Shown: positions 21,062-32,731 of the stretch, piece after piece
Layout: the number at the start of each line of letters is the position of its first letter
Position numbering within the stretch: the first letter of the stretch is position 1
DNA from: Parasponia andersonii
Lineage: Eukaryota; Streptophyta; Magnoliopsida; Rosales; Cannabaceae
Direction: 5' to 3'
DNA length: 64,000 nucleotides
Assembly: GCA_002914805.1 (NCBI GenBank)
Contig: JXTB01000016.1
Span: 1,738,366 to 1,802,365 of the forward strand
Notes under the pieces: generated by a model
Databases searched by the model: none
What the model saw: only the letters and a program-made list of their open reading frames with translations
What the model was told of the DNA's origin: nothing
Position numbers and translations under genes: made by a program

Positions 21062-21775
21062 TGTCACAACCTAAAACCCGAGTTAGTGGTAGAAAGGGAA
21101 TTTCGCAAGGATGAGAAATTCCTTGATTTATTTGAAAAATGTCTAAAAATTTTTAGTTTTATAAAACAATCCATTTTAGATAAAATATTTAGAATTCTAT
21201 CCTATGAATCTCTCTCAAAGTTCGTATACACCATTAAACATAATAGAATAAATACCGAAAAGAATGTAAATCAAATATAAGTCCAAGTATCATCATCATC
21301 CACGTCAGAATAGATATGAGTTCACAAACAAAAATAGTCCAATTAAAACTCAAATAGTCCAATGCTAAAACAAAACTCAGATAGTCTAAACATCACAACA
21401 ATACTCTTCAAGCCTTACCAAGATAACAAACTACAATTCTGATGGATTCTTACTCGTCTTGATCTCCAAAATCGTACCAAATACCACCTGAGGAAGGGAG
21501 TGAGTATAAAATGCCCAGTAGGAAAAATAATTACCTCGATCGAAAATATTTTAGTGATGGAAAGCTACTGCATGATTAGTTTAAATCCAATACATATATA
21601 TATAATAATCCAAAACCAGAAATCATCACATATATGTATAAATAAATTAGTATAATCAAAACCATTCAATTCAGATGCACATGACACAAATCAGTAATAT
21701 TGTTGCCACATCAGCACTTTTCCAGATAGTGCAGCAAAGTCAATGGCAAGATCAAGAGTTGAGAATAATCTAGAA
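21062..21775 (-). repeat. 5' LTR of inner gypsy element, truncated
   Basis: Plus-strand start TGTCACAACC. The first 210 bases match 15585-15800; the following part (to about 21775) has no partner in the left LTR but has the same type of content as the R/U5 half of the outer LTR, including GAGTGAGTATAAAATGCCCAG on the + strand. The U3 half with the GC-rich block is missing, so the LTR end is not preserved. Confidence 0.65.
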
Positions 21776-21830
21776 TCAACTCGAAAATAGTAAACAATTA
21801 GATAATTGGAGTACAAACAGAAAAAGATTT

Positions 21831-23109
21831 GTGCTATTTAGAGGAAAGCTAATGATTCTCACCTTAGAGAGACTATACTCACTGTGGCTCATAAGTCCAA
21901 GTTTACGATATATCTTGATAATATACCATGATCTGAAAAGATAATATTGGTGGAAAGTTATGAAGCATGATGTAGCTATTTTTGTGGCTAAGTGTATGAC
22001 TTGTTAACAAGTCAAGGTAGAATACCAGAGACCAGTTGGACTACTACAGCCTTTACCCATACTGAAGTGGAATTAGGGTGAGATCAAAATAGACTTTGTG
22101 ATGGGATTTCCAACGACTGGGAGAAAGAATGACGCATTTTAGGTGATTATTTATTAGATGACGAAGACTGCTCATTTTATACCAACCAAGTTTGATTTTC
22201 TACTGAACAAGCTTAGTCGTCTCTACATCGATAATATTGTTCGATTGCATGGGGTGCTATTAAGCATAGTTTCAGATAGAGACCCAAGATTTATATCAAA
22301 GTTCTAGAAAGCTTTGGAAATAGAACTGAATCTTAGTACAACTCATCATCCTCAGACAAACGGCTAATCTAAAAGGATTATTCAGATTCTAGACGATATA
22401 CTTTGCTCTTATATACTGGATTTTGGTAGAAGCTGTGATGATCACCTGTCATTGGTGGAGTTTGCTTATAATAACAGCTACTAAGCTAGTCTTGGCATGG
22501 CTTTATATGAGGTCTTATATGGGAGGCCATATAGGTCATCATTGTATGAGGTCTTATATGCAAAGGAGCATGTTACTCTTGGACTAGAATTGATACAAGA
22601 GACTATTGAAAAGATTGCTAAGATTCAGGAAAGGCTCAAGGTTATGTAGACCCAAAGAGACGCGAAATAGAGTTCAAAGTTGGTGATTAATTGTTCTTTA
22701 AAGTAACGCCAAGGTGTGGGATAACTAGATTTGGATTTAAAGGCGAATTTCCTCCAAGGTATATTATACCATTCGAGATTACTGTTAGAATTATGCTAGT
22801 AGTGTATCGCTTTGATTTGCCTCCGTAGTTGGGCCGAGTGCACAATATTTTTCATGTCTTGATGCTCAAAAAGTATGCATTTGATCCATCGCATGTCATT
22901 TAGTATGTGGAAGTGCCATTACAAGAAGACGTTACATATGAGGAATGACTAGTATGAATATTGGGAAGAGAGTTCAAAGTGCTTCGAAAAAAAAAAAAAT
23001 CTCATTTGTCAAGGTACTCTAGCAACACAACAAGGAAGACGAAGCCATGTAGGAACTTGAAATAAAAATATATGAGAAATATCCTCATTTTTTTTTAACT
23101 TTCAACTAA
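21831..23109 (+). pseudogene. Integrase remnant, outer gypsy element
   Basis: Pol of the outer element resumes at GKLMILTLERLYSL-like sequence corresponding to the integrase zinc domain. Recognisable further on: VRLHGVLLSIVSDRDPRFIS-like residues (22230-22300), the EFAYNNSY block (22455-22485), LGRVHNIFHVLMLKKYAF (22830-22880), and the tail ELEIKIYEKYPHFFLTFN ending at a TAA at 23107-23109. Stops in nearly every 100 bases show long decay. Confidence 0.7.
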
Positions 23110-23160
23110 AAGTTATACTTTGACCATTGTATTATATTCGAATTTTAGGACAAAATTTTT

Positions 23161-23175
23161 TTAGGGCGAGAAAGA
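23161..23175 (+). other. Polypurine tract, outer gypsy element
   Basis: TTAGGGCGAGAAAGA, purine-rich but with one C, directly before the LTR start TGTAAAATCT. Confidence 0.6.
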
Positions 23176-25316
23176 TGTAAAATCTGAGAACTTTTAAGGG
23201 GTAATTTTGAACTTTTGTGTTGAATGCCATTGTTGTAATTTTGGATTTCCATATTAAAATAATAAAAATATATGGAATAGTTTAATATATTACAATAGTG
23301 TCCAATTTTTGCTTAAAAAGACCCCTAGAATTCAAATTTCCAGCAAAGAAGGGCTTGAGGAAGAGAGAAAAACACACGACCTGCCGAGGCCTGCTGCCGT
23401 CACATATCGCCGTTGTTGGGTTCACATGCTACCCCGTGTCGAAGAGCTTCCGCCAACAAAGCCAACGCCGCCGGTCCTACTCCGTTTCAATGTCAAATGT
23501 CGCCGCAGCAGCCTTACAAAGATTCTGTCTCTAGTGAGGTTTTCTGGCGTCTGACCTTCGTTTTTGACACCTTCGGCAAGTGGAGTCTCATCTTGTTGCC
23601 GTCCACCTCCAAGTGGTTGTGCATCAAAATTCATTTCTGATAAGTTTTTACCATTTTTGCTGTTTTTACCAACTATGTAAAAAAATGATATTTACGTAAT
23701 TATTTTGGTTAAGTAATTTATTTATTCAAGGTAAATATATGAGGTGAAATAAGGTTAAAAATTATGAATAACTACGATTGATAGAAGTGAAAACAGTAAC
23801 CGTAATTATGATAAGTAGTAATTAGAAAAATAGGGCATTTTTCTAAATAGTTCCAAAAAGTGGTATTATTATAATTCTCGGATTTTTGGGCTCAATTAAC
23901 GCTAGGGACCTCAAAAATGAGTTCTGACTTTGAATTTGGACACAGTGAGGTCGAGACATGAATTTTGATATAAAATATCATTATGTTTCGTTGTGAAATA
24001 AAGATTAGAATTTCGTGATACAAAATTGCACCGTTTTACATGGCACAAGCCAGTCTTGTACCGAGACCTGTTTTTGACAAGATATATGTCTAACTTAGTA
24101 TTTTTAGGTACTCTGAATTCAGTGGTGATCTCCGTTTTTGCATTTGAAGCTCCAGTTGAAAAGTCATTTTTTCAAGTGGACTTACGAGGAATCGAAAATT
24201 GCCGTTTAGGCACCTGAGTGATCAACGAGGGATTATTTAAGCATCATTGGCCTAGTATTACTATCATTTCGAGGTAGGGATTCGATTATCTGGTTTTTAT
24301 ATCTGTTTTGGATTTTAATTGCATTAGAACTTATTTATGAAAAATCGTAATTTCACGGTAGTTTAACAAATGGTTGTAAATTATTGGATTATGCTGGAAT
24401 TAGATTGTGTGGATTTTTATATGTATCTTTATATTATAATTATGAAATAAAACATCGGTGTGTTGCCTATATATAGTAAATCATAGAATAAAACCAAGTT
24501 GGATTTTCAAAGCATGATTTGATTATTAGATGTATAGTTATTGTATACTATTACATATTGTACATATCATAGGATCATACAATTGAGTTCCATTATAGCA
24601 TCGCTGTATTTTTAGATCGCTGGCGAGTTGCTACAATACTAGGTGAAAGACCTAAATCCCTGCACAAGTTTTTGCTGATACGCCTGCAGAAAGTATTAGA
24701 ATGCTGGGTACTTTTGTTGTACAGAGGTATTACAAGGCCGTGATGGAAGAATAATAGCTCACTTATATGATATGTACAATAATGTAGTTTTGGATTTGAT
24801 TAGAAATATGTGATTATTCTGGATATCAACTATTTATAAATTTGATTTATAAATGGATTTAAGGGAACTAACCATACAGGTTTGAGAAATTGCATCCATC
24901 CAAAAGGTAATTGAATTTCTAATGAGCATGTGAATGCTCACCCCTTACTTTTCCCCTCTATAGTAGTGCTCGGTATGATTTTGGGAATTCGAGAGCTGAA
25001 CAGTGAGAAACTAATTACCTTATTGGAAACTGATAACTTTGTAAGATATTTCTATTAATTATCCTGGCTTGTAATAAAATACATAAGAGCCTTTTTCATG
25101 GACTCATTTTGTATAATTAGTATGCTAGACTGTGAGACTACTTATGGTGTATGGTTTGTTTTAATAAATTTTTTTTATCAATCTACGTTTAACGGTGATC
25201 ACAAAATTATGAGAATTTACTTTTAAAATTATTTTTATAAATTTTTCAAAAATTATTTTTTAAATTTCTATTGTGAAATTCTCTCTTGTCACTAGTATAG
25301 GATTTGGGTTGTGACA
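23176..25316 (+). repeat. 3' LTR of outer gypsy element
   Basis: TGTAAAATCTGAG to GGGTTGTGACA, 2141 bp, aligned with 11691-13782. A GC-rich island at 23385-23590 corresponds to that of the 5' LTR. No reliable TSD: the five bases at left (GTCAT) and right (ATCAC) differ. Confidence 0.85.
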
Positions 25317-25795
25317 ATCACATTTATAGATCTCCTCCAGTGATTCTTCATTAGTAGTATTTCATCTCCTTTAATACTTGAAGAAGAGATTAATGCAGCT
25401 CTCGTACCAATTGATGCAGCAGGGCAAGAGAAAGGCATAAATGAGAAAGACCACTCGCAATAATTAAACTAGAACTTTCTAAAATCCATCAACCTTCACA
25501 AGAATACTAGATATAAGGTATCTATTAACTTGTGGGTTCTCTCACAAAATGTCAGGAAAACTAGCCTCAAGCACTCGTTAATTGATTATCTGCAGATTAC
25601 CGTGAAAATGAAAAATAAGACAGAACAATCTCAATTTCATTCAACTACTACCGTCTTCATTACAATAGGGCGTCCAAATATGTTGACGAAAATTGGAAAC
25701 AAATGACTAAATGAAAATCAATTCTAACTAGTTAACTAAATGATCGATATTAACTGGTACCATGCAAGCCATGCAATATAATTTATTGCCTTCAC
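25317..25795 (-). other. Intergenic; possible LTR/primer-site remnant
   Basis: The minus strand reads TTGGTACGAGAGCT around 25392-25410, close to the tRNA-Met primer site motif TTGGTATCAGAGCT, just after a possible LTR end CATCAA. The 390 bases between here and the PADRE 2 stop codon could then be an old LTR. I see no partner LTR, so the call is weak. Confidence 0.3.
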
Positions 25796-26368
25796 TTACT
25801 CCTCCACAATTACAGTCAACTTGGCTATAAACCGTCGTCTTCCAACCCTTCCACTAACACTAGTACTACCACCACCACCACTACCACTCACTCTTCTTTC
25901 TCTCACAGATTCCCTCCGACCACCACCACTGCCGCCAATGGTGGCATCGGCCGCCGCCACGCGCCGATACGGATTCAAATCCTTCTTGATTGCAAACTCC
26001 AACGTCTCCAGTCCTTTACTTCCACAACATCTCGCCCGTCCACCGCCTCTAATTCTCCTAAGCGCCGCACTTGCCTTGACGGCTAAGGCCGCCATCTCCT
26101 CCGCCCGAATGGGACGGTTCAAACAGTTCGACGGCAACACAAAGTAAAGCTGACCCGGCTGAAGCTCTTCATCCTCACTAACGGCGGAAAGGAACTCACC
26201 AAAGTCGATGTCGTCCGAGCCGCATACGAAGCTCGCAGAGTCAACGTTTTGCATGACCTGAGAGACCTTGACTGGCTGCGAAAACTCTCGGAGCTCTCCG
26301 TTTTGGAGAATCAGCATCGCGGTGGTCACCGACGACGACTTTGACTGGCATGAGTGGAAAATACCCAT
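25796..26368 (-). CDS. DUF4228 (PADRE) domain protein 2
   Basis: Intact single-exon gene of 190 residues. Family landmarks: MGIFHSCQSKSSS at the start, AMLILQNGELREFSQPVKVS, SASFVCGSDDIDFGEFLSAV, DEELQPGQLYFVLPSNCLNR and EEMAALAVKASAALRRI. The C-terminal third is glycine/serine-rich and disordered and ends RRRFIAKLTVIVEE, as common in the family. The frame is open for 26 more codons upstream (to 26446), but I place the start at 26368 because MG plus a nearby Cys matches the conserved, probably myristoylated N-terminus. Likely role: stress- or pathogen-responsive protein of unknown biochemistry. It lies in the same orientation as PADRE 1, separated by about 21 kb of transposons. Confidence 0.9.
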   Translation of the reverse strand: MGIFHSCQSKSSSVTTAMLILQNGELREFSQPVKVSQVMQNVDSASFVCGSDDIDFGEFLSAVSEDEELQPGQLYFVLPSNCLNRPIRAEEMAALAVKASAALRRIRGGGRARCCGSKGLETLEFAIKKDLNPYRRVAAADATIGGSGGGRRESVRERRVSGSGGGGSTSVSGRVGRRRFIAKLTVIVEE

Positions 26369-27863
26369 ATACTGTAAAGATATGTGCTTTTCTTTATAAA
26401 TATTTGCATAGGTAGGTTGGTACTCATGATAAACCATGCACCGCAAATATTGTCATATGTATCTAATGGGGGACCGATTGTTGTGGTCAAGAGATTGGAG
26501 ACAGAGAGACACAAACGCGTTAATGTTGTGGATATAATCGAATTATCAAGTGGTTAATTGCTTAGTCAATATATAATCATGATTAAGTGATTGATATATA
26601 CATATTTGTTTTATTGATTGGTGTTTCGTTTTGTTCCCCGCTTCGGATTCGTCGCCATTCTTTTGGATTTGTTTTTCCCTATATATAGACCATCTCTTGA
26701 TAGGTACGCTTTATGAGAAAAATATTGTTACTATTGTATTGTAATTGTTTTCCCTAAATACTCAAATATATAGAATCGATCTCTAGTTAACTACTTAATT
26801 ATTTAAATCCTATTTTAAGTGCTAATCGTGTCTTTTCGTTTGCAAGGAAAGATGTAGGAAAGAACCAACTAGCTAGCTAGAAGGTCTAGAAGTCAACTTA
26901 CGGCCGAAAGTCCTACCATACAAATTACCAAAGGCCTTGAATCCAAACATTAGATTAATCAATTAAGGATCGATTGCAAGAATCTCTCTATTTGATTTTT
27001 CCTTTTTTTTTCTACGAGAAAATTATGACCACAAAAGCATGACTATGATTAATGCGCATATTCCAAAGGTCTTCAATCCAAATGCATTTCTTATTTAAAG
27101 AAGTCATGTGGGATCCACTTCTAAATTTATATGTGTAGAGATGTGGTTAAGTATGTTTAAAGTGCAAGAAAATATTAGGCAGTTAAATTAATCACCAATT
27201 ACTACCAAATTTTACTGTCTAAAATGTGCTTGAATTGTTATGTTTTCTACCAATTCAGATATTTTTAGATGTCTTTGATATAAATTTATTGCTATCTCTT
27301 TCGATGTTGACCAAATATTAATTGCATGTATATGTAGACATATATAGAATACTACTTAATTTACAGTTATTTTAAGTATATGTACATACGGTTTTTTCTT
27401 TTTCTTTCTTTCTTTTTCTTTTTGAAAAATCAAAATTAGTATGGGTAAGTAGAGAATCCATCAGTTGAAGAGGGGCAAAAATGCCACGAATTTGGTTGGT
27501 ATGAATTCTCATCCAAGGACTAGCGTGCGCATCGCACGCTTCCCATTGGTTCTAATTAGAGCTCCAAAAGCCATATTTGATATCACACTGTATAGTCTTG
27601 AACAAGTCTATGGATAGACTTTTCACCAATAACTCAGGTGGGGTACCACTGTGCATGATACCAGCCAATAGTCTCCATTAAAAGATTGAGATGATGGCGG
27701 GGAGGAGTTTGGAAATTAGTGACAGCTTACCCTCTATTTGTGGAAGAGGTAATATTATAATGGCTTTATAGTCTCTTGCAGCCGGGGTTGAGTCGCCACT
27801 TATCTCCTGGAATAGCATATTGTATCTTACCAACCCTTGTATGGACAGAAGGGGGAAGAATCT
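26369..27863. other. Intergenic region upstream of PADRE gene 2
   Basis: AT-rich. TATA candidates for PADRE 2 on the minus strand are CTATATATAGG at about 26684-26694 and ATATTTATAAAG at about 26392-26403; the first leaves a more usual leader length. A (CTTT)n-like tract lies at 27391-27424. The last 320 bases before the CRM-like element have mixed composition and resume after it at 33291; I do not recognise this target sequence. Confidence 0.5.
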
Positions 27864-28414
27864 TGATACCTTTCTAGGAATAAAATAGCAAAGTAAAATA
27901 ATAATTCACCAGGATAAGAATTTACCACCGTAAAGATAAGAATTGAGATTTAGCTGACCACTCAAAGGAATCCTCCTAAGAGATAAGAAACTAAAAGAGA
28001 AAACCTTAAAAACCACAAAGGTATAAGCTAGAAAAAAAAACTAAATATTGATCAAAAGTCTGATTCAGTTTTGGGATTCTCTTGATTAATACTTGGAATA
28101 ACCCTCCAAGAATAGGAATAGTCTGATTTAAAGTTCCAAAACAACACAAACATCAATACAGACATTGTACCACATTTTAGACCTGTTTAACTACTAATAA
28201 TAACTATAGGACTAGATATAATGTTTCTAATTAACTAAATGGTACTAGAAACATGATAATAAGTGGTGGGCTGGTAAAAAACAAATTTGTGGACTTTAAG
28301 TACTTCTTGGACCATCAAACCGAAATGGCTGGCTTATCTTCAAGAAAAATGATATTGGACATTATTGGATTTAGGCTTTTGTTGGCTGTATTTAGATTGG
28401 ACTCTATTGCATCA
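27864..28414 (-). repeat. 3' LTR of CRM-like element
   Basis: 551 bp, aligned with 32732-33290 throughout. It contains the end of the pol frame: the last 33 or so codons (28414 down to 28315) are LTR sequence. The same short frame appears in the other LTR at 33290-33101. Confidence 0.9.
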
Positions 28415-29577
28415 TTCTCCCCTGTTTGAAATGGACTCGCCCTCGAGTCTAGTGGTTCGTCTTCTTGATAAGGAGAACGATCTGAGACATTAAAAGTTGC
28501 CGATACTCTATAATCACCAAGAAACTCCACTTTGTATGTATTGTCATTAATCTTCTTAGCAATCTTGAATGGACTATCAGCTCTAGGTTGAAGTTTAACA
28601 AACTTTCTGTTAGGAAACCTTTCTTTTCTTAAATGGATCCACACCAAATCTCCTTCATTGAATACAACTTTCTTTCTATGATTATCCGCTTGCTTCTTAT
28701 ACTTTTTAGTTTGCTTCAAAATCTTGCTTTTCACTTGCTCATGAATTTTCTTGATGAATTTAGCTCTTTCCTTAGCTTCCCCACTAAAATAATTATCAAT
28801 ATGAATAGGAGATAAATCCAAAGGGCCAATAAGATTCATACCATAAATGACTTCAAAAGGAGAACAACCACTAGTTTGAGATGAAGAACGATTGTAAGCA
28901 AACTCAGCATGAGGTAATAAGCTCTCCCATTCTCGAACATTCTTCTTCACCAAACTTCTAATTAGAGCTCCCAAAGACCTGTTAACAACTTCAGTTTGTC
29001 CATCTATTTGTGGATGGTGAGATGAGCTGAATTGAAGCTTAGTTCCCAACTTCTTCCAAAGATTCCTCCAAAAGTGGCTTAAAAATTTTGAATCACGATC
29101 AGAAGTGATTGACTTTGGAATGCCATGGAGTTTCACAATTTTCTTGAAGTAGAGGTCAGCTACATGAGTAGCATTTGAAGTCTTGTTGCAAGCAACGAAA
29201 TGAGCCATTTTAGAGAATCTGTCAACTACCACCATAATTGAATCCTTTCCTCTTTGAGTTCTTGGCAAACTCACAATGAAGTCCATACTCACATCTTTCC
29301 ATGGTGCTATTGGAATTGGAAGAGGAGTATATAATCCAGCATTGCTCCTATGTGTCTTGGCTTAATGACAAGTAACACATCTCTTCACAATCTTTTCGAC
29401 ATCTTTCACAAGCTTGGGCTAATAGAAGTTTTCTTTCACCATGATCAAGGTTTTATCTCGCCCAAAATGTCCAGCAAGCACTCTACCATGAGCCTCTCGA
29501 ACTATGGCTTCTGTAAGTGAGCAATTTGGAACACAAAGCTGTTTACCCCTGAAAAGATAACTATCAAGAATAAAGAA
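28315..29577 (-). pseudogene. Integrase of CRM-like element
   Basis: The open part (325 residues, 29292 down to 28315) begins MSMDFIVSLPRTQRGKDSIM and holds the catalytic D in VVVDRF, D in TSDRDSKF and E in GQTEVVNRSL. Then WIHLRKERFPNRK, the GPF-like DSPFKIAKKINDN and a C-terminal tail reaching into the LTR. Upstream (29292-29577) the zinc part (VREAHGRVLAGHFGRDK, RCVTCH) is readable with two stops. In CRM elements the C-terminal tail is thought to guide insertion to centromeric chromatin. Confidence 0.85.
28415..28427 (-). other. Polypurine tract, CRM-like element
   Basis: On the minus strand AAACAGGGGAGAA, immediately followed by the LTR start TGATGCAATA. Confidence 0.85.
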
Positions 29578-31085
29578 TTAGTTCCTTGGTCCACTTAAAC
29601 AAGCTTTCCAAAGATTGCCAAAATCAGAATCATCTTCATAAAGTATTTTCACAATCTCAAATCCAATGACCATAGATTGCATAGTATTCAACAAAGCATG
29701 CCTCCTACTTAATGCATCAGCCATCTTATTCAACTCTCCAAATTTGTGATCAAGAACAAATTGAAAAGTTTGAAGGAATTCTATCCATTTTGCATATCGT
29801 GCACTTAGCTTGTGTTGAGTGCTTAAGTATTTCAACGCTTCATGATCTGAATAGAGCACAAACTCCTTAGGCAGAAAATAGTGACTCCGGTGACTACGAG
29901 CTTGAATGATTGCATAGAACTCTTTGTCATATGTTGAATACTTCCTTTTGCCCCGTTCAACTTCTCACTAAAGAATGCAATGGGTCTTCTTTCTTGGCTA
30001 AGAACAGCTCTAATTCCCATATTAGATGTATCACAATCCACTTCGAACACCTTGCTGAAATCTGGAAGTGTTAGAACGGGGGCTGTCGTTATCTTACTCT
30101 TGATAAGTTCAAAGCTTTCTTGAGCCTCCTTGGTCCATTTAAAAGTTCCTCCTTTAATGCATTCGGTGATGGGAGCTACTAGGGTGCTGAAATATTTAAT
30201 GAATCTCCGATAGAAAGAGACCGTTCTGTGGAAACTTCTTATGTCATGAATGGATTTTAGAACTGGCCAACTCTCTATAGCTTCCACCTTGCTAGGGTCC
30301 ATCTTGATACCTTCACTAGAAACAACATAGCTCAAGAAAACAAGGTTATCTGTAAAGAAATGGCACTTTTGCAAGTTAGCAAAAAGTTTCTGCTCTCTCA
30401 AGGTTTGAAAAACACTTCTTAGATACTTCACATGCTCCTGTAAAGATTTACTATAAACCAAAATGTCATCAAAGTAAACAACAACAAACTTTCCCAAGAA
30501 TGGAGTAAGAACATGTGTCATCAGCCGCATAAAAGTACTTGGTGCATTTGAAAGGCCAAAAGGCATCACTAGCCATTCATAAAGACCTCTTCCAATTTTG
30601 AATGTCGTTTTCCATTCGTCTCCTTCTCTCATTCTAATTTGGTGATAACAACTTCGAAGGTCAATCTTAGAAAATACTTCAGCTCCATAAAGTTGATCAA
30701 GTAAGTCATCCAACCATGGAATGGGAAACATGTACTTGATAGTGATCTTGTTGATTGCTCTACTATCAACACACATATGCCAACTTCCATCCTTCTTCGG
30801 AACCAAAAAAGCTGGAACAACACACGGACTCATGCTTTCACGAATCAAGCCTTGAGCTATAAGTTCATCTACTTGCCTTTGTAACTCAGCTTGTTGTATC
30901 CGATTCATTCGATAAGCAGCCTTGTTTGGAAGTGCCGAACCAAGAACAAGATCAATGTGATGTTGAATATTCCTCATTGGCATTAAACTAATAGGAATCT
31001 CTTTTGGTATTACATCTTTGAACTCCTCCAATAGTGGCAGTAATAGTTCATGAAATAGTGCTTGTTGAGTGGCTGTGGCATCCAT
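29578..31085 (-). pseudogene. Reverse transcriptase and RNase H of CRM-like element
   Basis: An open frame of 417 residues (31085-29832) covers the whole [80 protein letters not shown], and [14 protein letters not shown] with the catalytic DD intact. RNase H begins at [18 protein letters not shown] and then shifts frame near 29850. It continues as [11 protein letters not shown] and DHKFGELNKMADALSRR, with the last catalytic D in ADALSRR. RT itself carries no stop. Confidence 0.9.
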
Positions 31086-31097
31086 AACCAGGATAGC

Positions 31098-32705
31098 TTA
31101 AATCTCATCATGACTAGACAAAGCATGCTCAAGTTGTGAACCTATACGAAAAGAATTCCCAATCTCCTTAGAACTTTTCAATTCTGGTTTCAATGGTGCT
31201 AACACAATCCGAACACCATCTTTGACAAAAGAATGCGTATTTTTAAAACCACCATAGGAGACTTTTCGATCATACTGCCATGGTCTTCTAAGTAACAAAT
31301 GGCATGCATCCATTGGGGCAACATCACACCAGACTTCATCTTTGTAGCTTTTGCCAATGGAAAAAGAAACCAAGCATTTCTTTGTAACTTTCAAACCATT
31401 GCCTTTTTGAAACCATTGGATCTTGTACGGATGAGGATAAGGCACAGTTTTCAGGCTCAACTTAGTCACCATCTCTTCATCCACCACATTAGTACAACTT
31501 CCACTATCAATGATCACATTACAAACCTTTCTATGGCTAGTGCATTTTGTATGAAAAATGTTATCTCGCAGCCAGGACTCTTCATTCTCTTGAATCACAT
31601 TGAGACTTCTCCGAATTACCAAAGCTTCCTCTTCGTCAGCATATTCAATGACTTCTTCGATTTCCCCTTCTTCTTGGTTCTTTTCCTCCTCTTCTGCTTC
31701 AATAACATCTTCAATAATGGTTGCTACCTTTCGATTGGGACATTCAGAAGCAATATAACCATACCCTTGGCATTTATAACACTTTCGGGCAGAATTAGAA
31801 TTGCTTGACTTTTGCACCTTAACTCCTTCTCCCTTGACTTAATTTTTGCTAGTACTTACAGATTTGTTGGAACTAGAAGCAACATTCCCTTGGTTAGAAG
31901 TACTAGCTTTAGGGTTTTTTTCGATGAATACTTCATTCGTTGTTGTTCAATAGTGATAGCAAGTTTTCTAACATCATTAAAAGTCCAGAATGGCTACAAT
32001 CTAATTGCATCAGCAAGCTTCCTTTTCAAACCACCCAAAAAATGTGCAATAGTTTGCTCTTCGGGTTCATTGATATCACATCTAAGCATTAAATACTCAA
32101 ATTCTCTTATATACTCCTCAACAGGCAGATTGTATTATTTAAAATTATAGAGCTTTGTGTAATTTTCCTATCTATAGTTTTCAGAAGAAATCTCTTCTTT
32201 AATTCCCGTTTCATCTTTTCCCAAGTTTGAATAGGCCTTCTACCTTCTCTATTCCTTTCCCTTTTCAGATTTTCCCACCAAAGAGATGCATAACCCTTCA
32301 GTTTAATAGCTATTAACTTCACCTTCTTTGCCTTCGAAAACTCTTTGAATTCAAAAATTCTTTCAACAGTGTACAGCCAATCTAGAAACACATCACCTTG
32401 CATTTTGCCATCAAATTCTGGAACTTCAACCTTGACATCTCCATCACGTGTTCTTGGCTGCCGTCTTTCCTTTATGTGTTATAATCTTCATTACTAGAAT
32501 CATCATCAACGCCAAAAGGATTCTGATCTTCCACCTCCACATGTGCACCATGTCAGTTTCTTCTAGGTTAGGTATTATTTTGTTGCTGTTCTAATTGTCT
32601 TTGCAACAACTCAACCGTTCGCTTAAGCTCTGCAATCTCCATGTCACGTTCATAGTCATTCAAGGCTTGAAAATCGTGAGCAACAGGATTTCCATGTCTT
32701 GCCAT
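31098..32705 (-). pseudogene. gag and protease of CRM-like element
   Basis: Starts MARHGNPVAHDFQALNDYER at 32705. The gag core is at 32403-32107 (DWLYTVERIFEFKEFSKAKK, KLKGYASLWWENLKRER). The zinc knuckle is CYKCQGYGYIASEC at 31781-31740, with the usual His replaced by Tyr (CAC to TAC). Protease VIIDSGSCTNVVDEE at about 31520 keeps the DSG active site. An acidic linker (EAEEEEKNQEEGEIEE) separates them. The frame is the same as the RT frame and separated from it by a single TAA at 31098-31100, probably from CAA. Gag itself has several stops between 31818 and 32107. Confidence 0.85.
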
Positions 32706-32717
32706 CTTCGAACCAAA

Positions 32718-32729
32718 GCTCTGATACCA
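32718..32729 (-). other. Primer-binding site, CRM-like element
   Basis: On the minus strand TGGTATCAGAGC, a full 12-of-12 match to the initiator tRNA-Met primer site, two bases from the LTR. Confidence 0.92.
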
Positions 32730-32731
32730 AA

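Larger units (their letters stand above)
15585..21775 (-). mobile_element. Inner nested Ty3/gypsy element, same clade
   Basis: Oriented opposite to the outer element. Reading on the minus strand: 5' LTR (from about 21775 down to 21062), primer site, gag, zinc knuckle, protease, reverse transcriptase, RNase H, integrase with chromodomain-like tail, polypurine tract, 3' LTR (16380 down to 15585). Gene order and sequence match the outer element, so a family member jumped into a relative. Each LTR is incomplete: the left lacks a middle section, the right lacks its U3 half. The right-hand boundary near 21775 is approximate, because the deletion that removed U3 probably also removed the outer element's reverse transcriptase. 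Confidence 0.8.
11691..25316 (+). mobile_element. Outer Ty3/gypsy element (chromovirus, Tekay/Del-like)
   Basis: Two direct LTRs of about 2.1 kb (11691-13782 and 23176-25316) enclose a primer-binding site, gag, protease and the C-terminal half of pol, all on + and all broken. The middle of pol is missing: coding homology stops after protease and the pol N-terminus (about 15580) and resumes at the integrase zinc domain (about 21831). In between lies a related element in the opposite orientation. LTRs differ at roughly 15-20 percent of sites by eye, so this is an old insertion. The last part of pol has a chromodomain-like tail (REFKVLRKKKK, ELEIKIYEKYPHF). The assignment to the Tekay/Del group rests on LTR size and pol resemblance and is tentative. 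Confidence 0.8.

Noticed and set aside
11691-25316. Perfect TSD for the outer gypsy element
   Set aside because: Left GTCAT and right ATCAC do not match; not claimed.
25821-26147. Plus-strand ORF of 108 codons rich in proline and alanine
   Set aside because: Antisense shadow of PADRE gene 2; the minus frame has clear family motifs.
26369-26446. Upstream in-frame start giving a 216-residue PADRE protein 2
   Set aside because: It would bury the conserved MG-x-C N-terminus; the start at 26368 fits the family.
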